Shown here: piece after piece, positions 54,070-62,372 of the stretch | How the letters are laid out: every line of letters starts with the position of its first letter | Numbering within the stretch: the stretch's first letter is position 1 | From: an uncultured Bacteroidota bacterium | GTDB taxonomy: Bacteria; Bacteroidota; Bacteroidia; JABEUT01 | NCBI GenBank assembly: GCA_903901055.1 | Contig: CAIUPO010000072.1 | Location: 1-64,000, forward strand | DNA: 64,000 nucleotides | Reading direction: 5' to 3' | Made by a program: the position numbers and the translations under genes | Notes under the pieces: generated by a model | Told to the model about the DNA's origin: nothing | Database searches by the model: none | What the model saw: the letters and a program-made list of their open reading frames with translations, nothing else

Positions 54070-54178
54070 ATATTTATCAGGGTTCAAACCAAGCCTTCGC
54101 GAATTTACTTTACGAAAGTTATTGTTATGTTACGCGTATGTTACCTCGAGGTTACAAAATACAAATATCATAAATTTC

Positions 54179-55102
54179 CTAAACAGATGCAAGATTTATA
54201 TCATTATTTCCATCAAACAAGTGAAAAATTCCTGTAACAGCGAAATGATCTGATAGGTCATTATGATTGGAATGCCATTGCTTGCGAAACATGTTAATGA
54301 ACATTTTCCCTTCAATTTTGTGGTGTTCTGAGTCAGAATAGAGGATATAATCGATTAATTGGGGCTGATTATTGATTTTTGTGATGAAATCGTTGGTTGA
54401 GTAATCGTATGAATACCGGCAATCTCCTTCAAGCGAACACGATTTTACTTCCAGCATACTAAGCATTTGTTCGTAATGTAATGATTCGTGATGTATGGTA
54501 TTAAAGTCTCCTACCAAAAATTGAGGTTTACTACTTTTATTGTATGGTTCTAACAACTCCTTTCGGATTTGTTCATATTGCGCCCTTCGTATTTCCTGTG
54601 ATTTAGCCCCGCCAAAATCAGATTGCAGATGAGTACCTATTACATAAAACGAGAAATTATTTTTTTGGGCTTCAATCAACATTGCACCTTTGCAGGCAAA
54701 CCAGTCCGGGCCCCTGCCCCGCGTGAAATAAATATTCTTCACAATTGTAAAAGGAATTTTACTGATTATCCAGATGCCTGAATTGGTTCTCCAGAAGATA
54801 TTTTTTGGAGGATTTCCCGACTCATACGGAAAATAGGTTTTCAAACCCTTCCTTATTATCTCTCTCGATTTCCGGTCGAATGCTTCTTCAAATACTATAA
54901 TGTCTGCATCCTGCGCTTTTAAAACATCTACAATTTCGTATGCCCTTTCACTTTGCCCTGTACGCAACAAATGACGCGGCAACATATAGATGTTCCAGGA
55001 AATAATTTTAAGGCTTTCGGAGGGATTGGAATGGGGCGACGAGGTACTATGAGAGAATTTATTTATTGTTTCAAGCACTTCCTTCGTGTGCATAATGCCC
55101 AT
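54179..55102 (-). CDS. Endonuclease/exonuclease/phosphatase-family phosphodiesterase (sphingomyelinase-like)
   Basis: A 307-residue metal-dependent phosphodiesterase. Active-site series: IISWNIYMLP (Asn), IIVFEEAFD (Glu metal ligand), the long GTHLQSDFGG of neutral sphingomyelinases, FLVGDFNTI and NDLSDHFAVTG (Asp-His). The spacing and the GTHLQ motif favour a neutral sphingomyelinase/SmcL-like enzyme over exonuclease III. No signal peptide is seen. Sphingolipids are native to many Bacteroidota, so a self-lipid substrate is possible. Confidence 0.75.
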   Translation of the reverse strand: MGIMHTKEVLETINKFSHSTSSPHSNPSESLKIISWNIYMLPRHLLRTGQSERAYEIVDVLKAQDADIIVFEEAFDRKSREIIRKGLKTYFPYESGNPPKNIFWRTNSGIWIISKIPFTIVKNIYFTRGRGPDWFACKGAMLIEAQKNNFSFYVIGTHLQSDFGGAKSQEIRRAQYEQIRKELLEPYNKSSKPQFLVGDFNTIHHESLHYEQMLSMLEVKSCSLEGDCRYSYDYSTNDFITKINNQPQLIDYILYSDSEHHKIEGKMFINMFRKQWHSNHNDLSDHFAVTGIFHLFDGNNDINLASV

Positions 55103-55236
55103 TTATTCGGCACTGCAAAGATCTGCTACAATCTTTATGAGAATGTTATGGCAACTTTATGCTTAGGGTTTTTCAATTCTAAATATAAACAGGCAATTGT
55201 TGAAATTCGATTTTATCCTATACTCTATATGCTTCC

Positions 55237-55266
55237 ATAATTCTGTGACTAATGTCTCAGAATTAT
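55237..55266. promoter_or_regulatory. Crp/Fnr-type dyad 1 upstream of the oxidase operon
   Basis: TGTGA-N6-TCTCA at 55245-55260 inside a longer dyad with perfect 9-bp outer arms ATAATTCTG/CAGAATTAT. The 354-bp gap 55103-55456 has no gene; it holds this and the next site. Confidence 0.6.
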
Positions 55267-55414
55267 ATTTTTTTATAAATTAATTTTCCTGCATATTTTA
55301 AATTTGTTTCGAAGATTTTAATTATCGTATGTATCTGAATATATGTTATATAAATCTTGATATTCGGATACTAAAGGACTTGCACTTTAAAGCATGATAA
55401 ATCTCAAATTATTC

Positions 55415-55430
55415 TGTGACTAAAGTCATA
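55415..55430. promoter_or_regulatory. Crp/Fnr-type dyad 2 upstream of the oxidase operon
   Basis: TGTGA-N6-TCATA, 51 bp before the coxB ATG. It shares ATTCTGTGACTAA with the site 170 bp upstream. Position this close to the gene would suit repression or class II activation. Confidence 0.6.
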
Positions 55431-55480
55431 ACGCGTCCTCCTTTTCATGTGTTTTTTTGCATCATCAAATAAAACACTTC

Positions 55481-56179
55481 ATGAGCATATTCCCGGAAAA
55501 CGTCAGCACCTACGGTCAAGCAATTGACAACCTGTTTTGGTTGATTCTTGCGTTTGTAGCCTTCGCCTTTTTTGTAAGCCTGTTTATACTTATCTATCCT
55601 TTGATAAAGTATAGTTCGAAAAAAGTTAACAGGGCAGAATACATTACAGGGGAAAAGAAAAAACATTTTAAATGGATTACAATTGCGCTTGTAGGCTTGC
55701 TTTTAAGTGACTTTGTAATCTTATATGTAGAGCATGACACCTGGGGAGAAATTGAAAGTGTTCCGTCAAAAGCCGATGTGCGTATTGCTATTATTGCCCG
55801 CCAATGGAACTGGATTTTTGTTTACCCCGGACCTGATGGTGTATTAGGTACAACAGACGATGTAACCATTGATGAAATGAACAGTTCGCTTCATGTGCCA
55901 ATCAATGCAAATATCGTTTTTGAATTGCGCTCGCAAGATGTTATTCACAGTTTCTTTCTTGCTAATACAAGATTAAAACAAGATGCACTTCCCGGAAGAA
56001 CAGTTATACGCTGGTTCAATATTACCAAGCCTGGTAAGTATGATATTTCATGTACACAGATTTGCGGAATACTGCATTCTAAAATGAGAAACTTTGTTCT
56101 GGCAGAAACACCGGAACAATACAAACACTTTACCGATTCACTATATAATGCCAACAAACCGGCAACTGCATCAAACTAA
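55481..56179 (+). CDS. coxB: Cytochrome c oxidase subunit II
   Basis: A 232-residue CuA subunit of a heme-copper oxidase. It has two N-terminal TMs, the membrane-adjacent ARQWNWIFVYPG, His of DVIHSFF, and the CuA loop CTQICGILHSKM (Cys, Cys, His, Met ligands present; Gln where Glu is usual, a backbone ligand). No fused cytochrome c domain. ATG 55481 is chosen over a TTG eight codons earlier. It is the first gene of the oxidase operon. Confidence 0.92.
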   Translation: MSIFPENVSTYGQAIDNLFWLILAFVAFAFFVSLFILIYPLIKYSSKKVNRAEYITGEKKKHFKWITIALVGLLLSDFVILYVEHDTWGEIESVPSKADVRIAIIARQWNWIFVYPGPDGVLGTTDDVTIDEMNSSLHVPINANIVFELRSQDVIHSFFLANTRLKQDALPGRTVIRWFNITKPGKYDISCTQICGILHSKMRNFVLAETPEQYKHFTDSLYNANKPATASN

Positions 56180-56208
56180 TTAAATAAAGAATAAACTAAC
56201 GCGCAGAT

Positions 56209-57912
56209 ATGGAAAACCTTCATCACAAAAAAAGTTTCTGGAGTAAATATATTTTCTCCACCGACCACAAAACAATCGGCATCCAATACATGGTTATGGG
56301 GATGTTCATGGCCGGTGTGGGCGGTTATTTAGCTTATGTGTTCAGGTATAACCTTGCCTTCCCCGGTAAGAGTATACCATTTTACGGAATGCTTGGCGCA
56401 GAACAATACAATGCATTTGTAACGATTCATGGAATGATAATGGTGTTCTGGGTTGGTATGCCCGTGCTTCTTTCCGCATTTGGAAATTTTCTTATTCCAA
56501 TAATGATCGGCACAGATGACATGGCATTCCCAACATTGAATGCTTTATCGGTACAAATATTTTTTCTTAGTGCCGTTATTTTAATCGCTTCCTTCTTTGT
56601 ACCCGGTGGTGCATTTGGCGGTGGCTGGACAATGTATCCACCATTCTCGGCAGGCGGTTACCTTAATCATAATCCCGATTTTTTCAAGGCGCTATTCTCA
56701 GGAACAAGTTTATTAATCCTTGCAGTTGCTCTTGAGTTTGTAGCAATGTTAATGGGAGGTATCAACTTCCTGGTAACAACAGTAAACAAACGTGCAAAAG
56801 GAATGACTCCCTGGAAAATTCCGGTAATTATTTGGTTCCTGAATATTGGCGCAGTCATATTTATGTTCTCTGTTGGTCCTTTAGTTGCAGGTGCATTCAT
56901 GCTATTATTCGACAACGTTTTAGGAACAGGATTTTATGATCCGCACCGTGGAGGCGACCCAATGCTTTGGGAACACTTATTCTGGTTTTTCGGCCACCCT
57001 GAAGTTTATGTCCTCTTGCTTCCATCACTTGGTGTGCTTGCAGAAATCGTTCCTGTGTTTTCACGCAAACCTTTGTTCGCCTACAAAACGATTATATATC
57101 TCGCATTGCTCTCAGCTTTCCTTTCCGTGCTAGTGTGGGCCCACCACCAGTTTGTAGCCGGTATAGATCCTCGCATGGCAACCTTCTTCAGTATTGGTAC
57201 CATATTAATATCTATCCCGTTCGCAGGTATCTTCCTTTCGTATATGGCAACTTTGTGGGGAGGTAAAATAACAATGAAAGTACCAATGTTGTGGGCAATA
57301 GGATTTATCGGTTTGTTCCTGATTGGCGGATTAACAGGATTATTCCTCGGTTCAAACACCTTTGATATTTATGCGCACGATACTTATTTTGTTGTTGCCC
57401 ACTTCCACTATACTTTATTCCCTGATATCTTCTTTGGATTCTTCGCTGCATTCTATTTCTGGTTCCCTAAATTCAGCGGCAAGGAACTTAACCCAAAACT
57501 TGGTAAATGGCATTTCTGGCTCACGTTTATTTTCTTCAACGGTTTGTTCTTCCTCTTATTCTTTAATGGATTGGCAGGTCAACACAGAAGGATAAATGAC
57601 TATTCATCTTTCAGCCTTATTTCAAGAGAGCCTTATCAAACATTTGAACAGATTGCCACTATTAGTGCCATCGGGCTTATCCTTTCTCAGTTCATTTTCC
57701 TTTACAACTTTATCTCTACATTAAGAAGCAACAGGAAGTCTGTAAAGAATCCATGGGAGTCTACAACCTTGGAATGGTTATCTGATTCGCCTCCACCACA
57801 TGGTAATTTCAATCCTTATCCGGTTGTTTATAGAGGTGCTTATGATTATAGTTTACCTGACGTTCCCGAAGACTTCACACCACAAAATGTTCCCAACCCA
57901 AATAACAACTAA
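56209..57912 (+). CDS. ctaD: Cytochrome c oxidase subunit I
   Basis: Catalytic heme a/a3-CuB subunit, 567 residues with 12 or more TMs. Motifs: heme ligand His in VTIHGMIMVFW, the cross-linked His-Tyr in FFGHPEVYVLLLP, the CuB histidines in VWAHHQF, and HDTYFVVAHFHYT for heme a3 and a. The HPEVY tyrosine identifies an A-type enzyme. It lies 29 bp after coxB. Confidence 0.95.
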   Translation: MENLHHKKSFWSKYIFSTDHKTIGIQYMVMGMFMAGVGGYLAYVFRYNLAFPGKSIPFYGMLGAEQYNAFVTIHGMIMVFWVGMPVLLSAFGNFLIPIMIGTDDMAFPTLNALSVQIFFLSAVILIASFFVPGGAFGGGWTMYPPFSAGGYLNHNPDFFKALFSGTSLLILAVALEFVAMLMGGINFLVTTVNKRAKGMTPWKIPVIIWFLNIGAVIFMFSVGPLVAGAFMLLFDNVLGTGFYDPHRGGDPMLWEHLFWFFGHPEVYVLLLPSLGVLAEIVPVFSRKPLFAYKTIIYLALLSAFLSVLVWAHHQFVAGIDPRMATFFSIGTILISIPFAGIFLSYMATLWGGKITMKVPMLWAIGFIGLFLIGGLTGLFLGSNTFDIYAHDTYFVVAHFHYTLFPDIFFGFFAAFYFWFPKFSGKELNPKLGKWHFWLTFIFFNGLFFLLFFNGLAGQHRRINDYSSFSLISREPYQTFEQIATISAIGLILSQFIFLYNFISTLRSNRKSVKNPWESTTLEWLSDSPPPHGNFNPYPVVYRGAYDYSLPDVPEDFTPQNVPNPNNN

Positions 57913-57940
57913 TAGCCAGAAGCTAATAGCCAATAGCTAA
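57913..57940. repeat. GCTAATAGCCAATAG microrepeat, copy 2
   Basis: Tandem GCTAATAG-like units directly after the ctaD stop, matching 43462-43500. Confidence 0.5.
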
Positions 57941-57950
57941 AACAAAAAAT

Positions 57951-58559
57951 ATGGAGACAAATCAAAATCACCTCGCAATTCCGATAATCAAAATTCCACA
58001 AGGCAGGCTTGGAATGTGGGTTCTTATAGCCGGTGAATTAGTAATCTTCGGAGGATTGATATGCTGTTATCTTCTATTCCGTATCCGCTATCCGCATTGG
58101 GGTGCAATGGCCGCAAACACCAACACCTTTATTGGTGCGCTTAATACAGTGGTTTTGCTTTTAAGCAGTTATACTATTGTACGTGCTCACGGAGCTGCCG
58201 TAAAACTGGATATTGCAAAAGCCAGATTATGGATGATGTGTACCTTGCTTGGAGGTGTAATGTTCCTTGTAGATAAAAGTATTGAGTATGCACATGAAAT
58301 CTCTGAAGGGTTCACATTCACCAGCCCAAAACTGGTTGCTGCCGGAGACCATGTTGGTTCTCTTTTCTGGTCATTTTATTATATAATGACCGGTTTGCAT
58401 GGAGCACACGTATTGGCCGGTATGACTGCCATCTTTATAGTTATGATGCAAATCCGTAAAGGAAATAATATGCATCGTGTTGAACTGGTTGGTATGTATT
58501 GGCACATGGTCGATTTAATCTGGATTTTCTTGTTCCCTTTATTATATATCGCTAAGTAA
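57951..58559 (+). CDS. Cytochrome c oxidase subunit III (first copy)
   Basis: A 202-residue, five-helix subunit III. It opens with GRLGMWVLIAGELVIFGGLI and has the family segment FYYIMTGLHGAHVLAGM and a terminal YWHMVDLIWIFLFPLLYI. It stabilises subunit I and its proton uptake. A second, diverged copy lies at 59112. Confidence 0.88.
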   Translation: METNQNHLAIPIIKIPQGRLGMWVLIAGELVIFGGLICCYLLFRIRYPHWGAMAANTNTFIGALNTVVLLLSSYTIVRAHGAAVKLDIAKARLWMMCTLLGGVMFLVDKSIEYAHEISEGFTFTSPKLVAAGDHVGSLFWSFYYIMTGLHGAHVLAGMTAIFIVMMQIRKGNNMHRVELVGMYWHMVDLIWIFLFPLLYIAK

Positions 58560-58582
58560 TAATTCCTTTAAAACTAAACACT

Positions 58583-58999
58583 ATGACAACTACAATTTTA
58601 AAACCAGGCATAAATGTGGGACTTGAAGATTCTCACGGACCTGGCAATTTTGAACCAATCCATAACAGCCCTGATCATGATAATGTAGTATTTGCAACTG
58701 CAGAAACCGACTATCATGGCCACCCACATTATGGACGCGTTCTTGTTACCTTGCTTCTATTATTAGGAGTTAGTTTAACAGTAGGCTATGTTTTTTCACC
58801 CGGCATTGCAATAGCATTGATTTTTTTAACCGCACTGTGGAAGGTAGTACTGGTTGTGCGCAACTTTATGCACATGAAATATGAACCGCTGTTTGTTTTC
58901 ATAGCAGTAGCAGCAGTTGCTTTAATCATTTATGCATTCTTCTTTGGTGTATATCCTGATATCACTGCCGTTCCGCGTGATGTAACTTATCCACATTAA
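58583..58999 (+). CDS. Cytochrome c oxidase subunit IV (caa3-type)
   Basis: A 138-residue protein with a His/Asp-rich cytosolic N-terminus and three TMs. It has the subunit IV-like stretch LWKVVLVVRNFMHMKYEP. Its place between two subunit III genes supports the call. Confidence 0.8.
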   Translation: MTTTILKPGINVGLEDSHGPGNFEPIHNSPDHDNVVFATAETDYHGHPHYGRVLVTLLLLLGVSLTVGYVFSPGIAIALIFLTALWKVVLVVRNFMHMKYEPLFVFIAVAAVALIIYAFFFGVYPDITAVPRDVTYPH

Positions 59000-59100
59000 T
59001 TACGAATTAGGAATTACGAATTAGAAATGAAACTCAAAACCTCCAATTACTAATTCCAGTTTCAAACTGATTCCTAATTCCTAATTATTAATTCCTAATT
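59000..59100. repeat. AATTAGGAATT microrepeat, copy 2 (inverted array)
   Basis: ATTAGGAATTACGAATTAG at 59005-59024 faces TTCCTAATTCCTAATT and TTAATTCCTAATT at 59071-59100, so the gap between the subunit IV and second subunit III genes could fold as a long AT hairpin. The same word occurs at 4784-4817. Confidence 0.55.
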
Positions 59101-59111
59101 AAACAAACCCC

Positions 59112-59708
59112 ATGGACACAACAATCGCAACATCAAAACCTTTCGAAAGGAAAGCAGTACCAAACGGAGTATTGGCAATGATTCTACTTCTTATAACGGA
59201 AGCAATGTTATACGGAGGCTTGATTAGTGCTTATATCGTAAACAAGGCAGGTGCAATGGTATGGCCTCCACCCGACCAGCCAAGGCTTCCTGTTGAGGTT
59301 ACCGGTGTTAACACACTCATACTTTTGAGTAGTGCGGTTGTACTATTTTTCTTTTCCAGAAGAGTCAATAAGATTGGAGCGATTGATTCAAAATCGACAA
59401 ACATTTTACTTGTTACTATTTTACTAGGTGCTACCTTCTTAACGATTCAAGGCACAGAATGGGCCAGGCTAATCGGGTACGGACTTACAACACATTCCAG
59501 CATTTACGGAGCATTTTTTTACACCCTGATAGGTGCTCACGGCCTTCACGTTTTTGCCGGATTGTGCATACTGTTCTACCTGTACTTTTCTATCAGAAAG
59601 GCTTCATCCTTTGAAATAGCCAAAAACAAAATCTCTACGTGCATATTGTATTGGTATTTTGTTGTGGCTATTTGGCCCGTTCTTTACCGTCTCGTTTATT
59701 TCAATTAA
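59112..59708 (+). CDS. Cytochrome c oxidase subunit III (second copy)
   Basis: A 198-residue subunit III paralogue: GVLAMILLLITEAMLYGGLI at the first helix, FFYTLIGAHGLHVFAGLC in the middle, and a final YWYFVVAIWPVLYRLVYFN. Two subunit III-like genes per operon are normal in Bacteroidota oxidase clusters. Its 3' end abuts ctaB. Confidence 0.85.
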   Translation: MDTTIATSKPFERKAVPNGVLAMILLLITEAMLYGGLISAYIVNKAGAMVWPPPDQPRLPVEVTGVNTLILLSSAVVLFFFSRRVNKIGAIDSKSTNILLVTILLGATFLTIQGTEWARLIGYGLTTHSSIYGAFFYTLIGAHGLHVFAGLCILFYLYFSIRKASSFEIAKNKISTCILYWYFVVAIWPVLYRLVYFN

Positions 59709-59709
59709 G

Positions 59710-60609
59710 ATGATTTCAGGTAATAGTATATCTTTGCCACCCGTGAAAACAATTCAAGCCCATTTATCAGACTATACACAGCTCATTAAAATGAGGCTGT
59801 CGTTCCTTGTAGTATTCTCTGCATCAATGGCTTACCTGTGGGCAACCCAACGCCATGTAGACCCTTTAACCATCTGGTTATTGTCTATTGGGGGCTTCCT
59901 TATTACCGGGGCAGCAAACACCTTTAACCAGGTTATTGAGCGACGTTCCGATAAGCTAATGAAACGCACTTTAACACGTCCACTACCTGACGGAAGAATG
60001 GGTGTGACGGAAGCTTTACTTTTTGGTTTTACCCTAGCAATTGTTGGTGCATTTTGCCTTTTCAAAATAAATATGCTCTGCGGAATTCTTGGACTTTCTG
60101 CCATGCTTATTTATGCAGGAATATATACACCACTGAAAAAGATTACACCCCTCACAATTTTTCCGGGTGCAGTTGCAGGTTCGCTTCCCGTAGTGATTGG
60201 ATGCGTTGCTGCAACTGGAAGCATTACTGTTGGAGCAATGATACTTTTTGCAATACAGTTTATCTGGCAGTTCCCTCACACATGGTCTATTGCATGGTTG
60301 CTGGATGATGAATACAACAAAGCAGGCATCCGTATGCTGCCTACTTCCGGAGGAAGAAATAAAGCATCTGCAATTATTATTTTGCTTTCTACTTTCCTTA
60401 TTATTCCTGCCGGATTACTTTTATATATGTATCAATCAGCAGGAGTGAATGTAACCTGGCTGCTTGTATTAGCAGGTGTAGGGTTTTCGGGCTTCGCTTA
60501 TAAATTATACACTGACCGCACGAATAAAAACGCTTTGCGATTAATGTTCAGTTCATTCGCATACTTGCCATTCGTACTATTTGTTCTGGTGCTCGCTAAA
60601 TTTCTGTAA
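59710..60609 (+). CDS. ctaB: Protoheme IX farnesyltransferase (heme O synthase)
   Basis: A 299-residue UbiA-superfamily prenyltransferase converting heme B to heme O for the oxidase. It has the Asp-rich/Arg region NQVIERRSDKLMKRTLTRPLP with the DxxMxRT signature, and about nine TMs. ATG 59710 starts one base after the preceding stop and is preferred over a TTG 17 codons upstream that would overlap the subunit III gene. Confidence 0.92.
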   Translation: MISGNSISLPPVKTIQAHLSDYTQLIKMRLSFLVVFSASMAYLWATQRHVDPLTIWLLSIGGFLITGAANTFNQVIERRSDKLMKRTLTRPLPDGRMGVTEALLFGFTLAIVGAFCLFKINMLCGILGLSAMLIYAGIYTPLKKITPLTIFPGAVAGSLPVVIGCVAATGSITVGAMILFAIQFIWQFPHTWSIAWLLDDEYNKAGIRMLPTSGGRNKASAIIILLSTFLIIPAGLLLYMYQSAGVNVTWLLVLAGVGFSGFAYKLYTDRTNKNALRLMFSSFAYLPFVLFVLVLAKFL

Positions 60610-60610
60610 T

Positions 60611-60814
60611 ATGAAATTGAAAATCTTATCTCTCATATCTTATCTCTTATATCTAAGTTGTACAGTTTCTGCATGTCCTCTCTGCCAGGCTGGAGCCACC
60701 AAACGCACCCAATCAGCTTACCTCAATAGCACATTTCTATTAATGCTTACCCCAATTATTGCAGGAGGTTTTCTTTTCTTTTGGCTGAAAGGGAAATACA
60801 AAGGCGGGGAATAA
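60611..60814 (+). CDS. Small CPLCQ membrane protein at the end of the oxidase operon
   Basis: A 67-residue protein starting one base after the ctaB stop. It has a signal-like segment (residues 3-16), then CPLCQAG with a CxxC pair, a short polar stretch, and a TM (TFLLMLTPIIAGGFLFFW) with a basic tail. It may handle copper or disulfides during oxidase assembly, but that is inference. The DNA for the first hydrophobic segment is the TATCTC microrepeat seen at 2977 and 4026. Confidence 0.7.
   Translation: MKLKILSLISYLLYLSCTVSACPLCQAGATKRTQSAYLNSTFLLMLTPIIAGGFLFFWLKGKYKGGE
60623..60655. repeat. TATCTC microrepeat, copy 3, inside a coding region
   Basis: ATCTTATCTCTCATATCTTA and its continuation to TATCTA encode the ILSLISYLLYL core of the small CPLCQ protein. 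The words are those of the intergenic copies at 2977-3004 and 4026-4058. Confidence 0.6.
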
Positions 60815-60825
60815 AATTTTCGATA

Positions 60826-61701
60826 CTATTTATATTCGTATGTAGTTTCATTGACAATGTTGTTTAAATTGTCATGATGAATTTCCTTTACTAATAAACC
60901 TCTATTATCGTATTGATAATAGGTAATATCGTATTTTTCTGCCTCGGACGATTTATATTTAACACTGTCTAATTTTTCAGGCTTACTATAAAAATTTAGT
61001 TTTTCAACTTCTAATTTATTTCCCGGGAAAAAATAACCTGCATACCTCTTTACATTTCCCAAATCATCATAATCTGTGACATATTTTGAAGCCATATATC
61101 CATTATAATTATAATCGGATTCTATTTCCCTTTCTTTATTATCAAAGAAGGTGATTTCAACATATATTTCATTTCCATCATAACCAAAGCGTTGCATGGT
61201 TCTTTTCCTTTCGGCAGGAAAATAACTATATATCTCCCTCATGTCAATTTGACCGCCAAAACCATAGGTTTTATACTCTTTAATCCTATCAAGCGAATCG
61301 TAGGAAGTTTCAGAAGATGTATTGAAAATTCCTTTTTCTTCATTATGAGAATATCTGATTGGCTTCCCCTTTTGATACTCGATAAAACATTGATAAGAAA
61401 TTTCATTTTTGTTCTCACAAGAATAATTGATTGTTTTAGTCCCCTCTTCATATTCATTATATTCAGTCAGAAACGAAAGAGTACCATCGGGACAATATCT
61501 AAAACATTTTGTCCGCTTTCCGCTATCGTTAATAATTGTAAAGGTAGTTTCGGAGTTTTCCTTTTCAATGATTGTGTCAATCTTATATTTTATATAGAGC
61601 TTTTTTTGATTGTATGTCTTAACTACGGAATCCCCAATTCTTTCTGATTCAAGAAAAATTGTACAACATATAATAAATAAAATATAAGCAAGTATTCTCA
61701 T
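60826..61701 (-). CDS. Secreted protein of unknown function with YD-like repeats
   Basis: A 291-residue protein with an N-terminal hydrophobic signal (4-17). The body is a chain of Tyr/Asp/Lys-rich strands (for example YDSLDRIKEYKTYGFGG, FDNKEREIESDYNYNGYM, YQYDNRGLLVKEIHHDN) similar to the YD/RHS-like or YwqK-like beta units of Bacteroidota secreted proteins. No toxin domain or partner is visible. Confidence 0.55.
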   Translation of the reverse strand: MRILAYILFIICCTIFLESERIGDSVVKTYNQKKLYIKYKIDTIIEKENSETTFTIINDSGKRTKCFRYCPDGTLSFLTEYNEYEEGTKTINYSCENKNEISYQCFIEYQKGKPIRYSHNEEKGIFNTSSETSYDSLDRIKEYKTYGFGGQIDMREIYSYFPAERKRTMQRFGYDGNEIYVEITFFDNKEREIESDYNYNGYMASKYVTDYDDLGNVKRYAGYFFPGNKLEVEKLNFYSKPEKLDSVKYKSSEAEKYDITYYQYDNRGLLVKEIHHDNLNNIVNETTYEYK

Positions 61702-61823
61702 CCGGTGATTTTTTCCTGACCAAGCGTAAATATAATAAAAAATAAAACAAGTTTATAATTCAAAAATAAGACTCAAAATTTTTGCCTCACACTTGCCACA
61801 CTTTTATTACGCAAACAAATTAT

Positions 61824-61933
61824 ATGTCAGTACCCCTTCACGGCTGACATAAAAATATGACTATATATAATTGATTTTAAATCATTTATAAATATATGTC
61901 AGTAATATGAAAATTTAATTTTCATGACATATA
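61824..61933. repeat. TATATGTCAG inverted elements
   Basis: ATGTCAG (61824-61830) pairs with CTGACAT (61844-61850), and TATATGTCA (61893-61901) pairs with TGACATATA (61925-61933), which itself encloses ATGAAAA/TTTTCAT. The 61702-62069 gap has no gene. These dyads lie upstream of the 60826-61701 gene. Confidence 0.5.
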
Positions 61934-61980
61934 ATCGACTTTTGCCTCTTGAAAAAACAGCACTTTTTTGCATAAAAAAA

Positions 61981-62045
61981 CGTCACTGAGAACGATTGAA
62001 ACAGTCTACCCCATGTAAGGCTGTTTCGTTTCACTCGCAGTGACG
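61981..62045. repeat. CGTCACTG inverted repeat
   Basis: CGTCACTGAGAACGATTGAAACAG-like left arm (61981-62004) pairs imperfectly with the right arm 62021-62045 (CTGTTTCG...CAGTGACG). It may serve as a terminator-like hairpin between the small membrane gene and the YD-like gene. Confidence 0.5.
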
Positions 62046-62069
62046 AGACCTATAGCGAACCTAAATTCC

Positions 62070-62198
62070 TTATGGAATAAAAGTCCTTTCGCAAATAGCA
62101 ACTATCACACCAAGTATGGTGAATAGCACAACGTACATTTCGCAGTAATATGCAAGCGTATGACTGCCCTTGTGTTTTGAATAAGTTAAAGTTTCCAT
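62070..62198 (-). CDS. 42-residue single-span membrane protein
   Basis: METLTYSKHKGSHTL, then one helix (about 16-35, YYCEMYVVLFTILGVIVAIC) and a short tail ERTFIP. ATG 62198 is preferred to a longer frame reaching into the promoter region. Two Crp/Fnr-type dyads lie 52-101 bp upstream, so it may be a member of that regulon. Confidence 0.5.
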   Translation of the reverse strand: METLTYSKHKGSHTLAYYCEMYVVLFTILGVIVAICERTFIP

Positions 62199-62249
62199 TT
62201 TGAGTTGAGTTTTATGGATGCAAAGAAGCACTAAACCAGTCCGATAAAA

Positions 62250-62265
62250 TGTGACAATAGTCACA
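62250..62265. promoter_or_regulatory. Perfect TGTGA-N6-TCACA site
   Basis: TGTGACAATAGTCACA is an exact Crp-type dyad between the small membrane gene (minus) and the Crp/Fnr gene (plus, ATG 62373). Confidence 0.7.
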
Positions 62266-62283
62266 TAGAGGGTGATTTCGGAA

Positions 62284-62299
62284 TATGATTTTTATCACA
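62284..62299. promoter_or_regulatory. TATGA-N6-TCACA site
   Basis: TATGATTTTTATCACA has one change from the consensus and lies 34 bp from the perfect site and 74 bp before the Crp/Fnr ATG. Together they suggest autoregulation. Confidence 0.55.
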
Positions 62300-62372
62300 A
62301 TTCTTTACTGATAACCATCATACTCAACAGCCCGTTAACAACCCACATTTGCAGTAGAATAATTCATACCCC

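Noticed and set aside
56040-56100. Gln instead of Glu in the CuA loop of oxidase subunit II as a sign of inactivation.
   Set aside because: That residue binds copper through its main-chain carbonyl and the Cys, His and Met ligands are all present.
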